Source of the DNA: Solirubrobacteraceae bacterium
GTDB taxonomy: Bacteria; Actinomycetota; Thermoleophilia; Solirubrobacterales; Solirubrobacteraceae
Direction of reading: 5' to 3'
Assembly (NCBI GenBank): GCA_024710825.1
Contig: JANJUA010000027.1
Span: forward strand, 1-5,741
DNA: 5,741 nucleotides
This document shows positions 5,405 through 5,741 of this stretch, one piece after another (position 1 is the stretch's first letter; every line of letters begins with the position of its first letter). Position numbers and translations under genes: made by a program. The notes below the pieces were generated by a model, which was not told where the DNA came from, made no database searches, and saw only the letters and a list, made by a program, of their open reading frames with translations.

Positions 5405-5741
5405 CTACAGGCCGAGCTGCTGCCGGACGAGACGGGTGACGTCGCCGCCGTCGGCGCGCCCCTTGGTCGCCTTCATCACGTGGCCGATGATCGGCCCGAT
5501 CGCCTTCATGTTGCCGCCCCGGATCTTCTCGGCGGCGTCCTCGTTGGCCGCGATCGCCTCGGCCACGATCGCCTCCAGCTCGTCGCCTCCGCCCATAGCT
5601 CCGAGCCCCTCGGCCTCGACGACGGCGTCGGGATCGCCGCCCTCCGCCACGAGCCGGTCGAGCACCTGGCGCGCGGCGGCGGCCGTGATCGCCTTGCTCG
5701 ACAGGAGGCCGACGAGCCGCGCCAGCGCGGCGGGCTCCACC
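5405..5741 (-). CDS. gatB: GatB, Asp-tRNA(Asn)/Glu-tRNA(Gln) amidotransferase subunit B, C-terminal part only
   Basis: The visible 111 codons, ending at TAG 5405-5407, encode the C-terminal tail of GatB, the subunit that activates and binds mischarged tRNA in the GatCAB complex. The full protein is about 480-500 residues, so most lies beyond the right edge. The GTG at 5740 is an internal Val codon, not a start. The segment is the YqeY/GatB C-terminal helical domain. It shows a helix with KAITAAAARQVLDRL, then EGGDPDAVVEAEGLG (33-47), DELEAIVAEAIAAN (53-66) and the hallmark GHVMKATKGRADG (86-98), equivalent to the GQVMKATKGxAxP signature, which is part of the tRNA-contacting tail. A free-standing YqeY protein is the alternative, but the VEAEGLG and ATKGRAD segments fit GatB better. 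It is the most upstream gene of the same-strand run in this window. Confidence 0.9.
   Translation of the reverse strand, partial: VEPAALARLVGLLSSKAITAAAARQVLDRLVAEGGDPDAVVEAEGLGAMGGGDELEAIVAEAIAANEDAAEKIRGGNMKAIGPIIGHVMKATKGRADGGDVTRLVRQQLGL

Larger units (their letters stand above)
1081..5741 (-). other. Candidate transcription unit gatB - two small membrane genes - ilvB - ilvN - menF
   Basis: Six consecutive genes lie on the same strand with gaps of 40, 6, 40, 5 and 66 bases. I see no hairpin followed by a T-run and no convincing promoter in any gap, so read-through from gatB or further upstream is possible. The two closely spaced pairs, the small membrane genes and ilvB-ilvN, are the safest co-transcribed units. 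The links across the 40- and 66-base gaps are inferred only from spacing. Internal promoters inside upstream coding sequence cannot be excluded. Confidence 0.5.

Overview
The window is very GC-rich, densely packed, ordinary chromosomal DNA that reads as a high-GC actinobacterium. Gene order and protein style suggest a deep-branching lineage such as Thermoleophilia/Solirubrobacterales, but that placement is inference. Seven protein genes fill it almost completely. No gene-free stretch exceeds about 70 bases, and I see no RNA gene, mobile element, CRISPR array or attachment site.

Layout. On the + strand, 1-1047 is the 3' part of menD (SEPHCHC synthase, menaquinone pathway), cut by the left edge. 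Everything else lies on the - strand, transcribed right to left: the 3' end of gatB (5741-5405, cut by the right edge), a 61-residue hydrophobic protein (5364-5179), a 98-residue membrane protein with a C-terminal zinc ribbon (5172-4876), ilvB (4835-3159), ilvN (3153-2596) and menF (2529-1081). The menF and menD stop codons face each other across 33 bases.

How the genes work together. IlvB and IlvN form acetohydroxyacid synthase, the first common step of branched-chain amino acid synthesis, with IlvN as the valine-sensing ACT subunit. MenF converts chorismate to isochorismate, which MenD joins to 2-oxoglutarate, so the two convergent genes encode consecutive steps. GatB belongs to the tRNA-dependent amidotransferase. 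The six - strand genes are separated by 5 to 66 bases and could share transcripts. The gatB-to-ilvBN neighbourhood also occurs in other Actinobacteria such as Mycobacterium. Here menF, not ilvC, follows ilvN.

I found no convincing undescribed system. The points most worth a second look are the pair of uncharacterised small membrane genes between gatB and ilvB, menF sitting directly behind ilvBN, and the stop-free same-frame spacer joining ilvN to menF.
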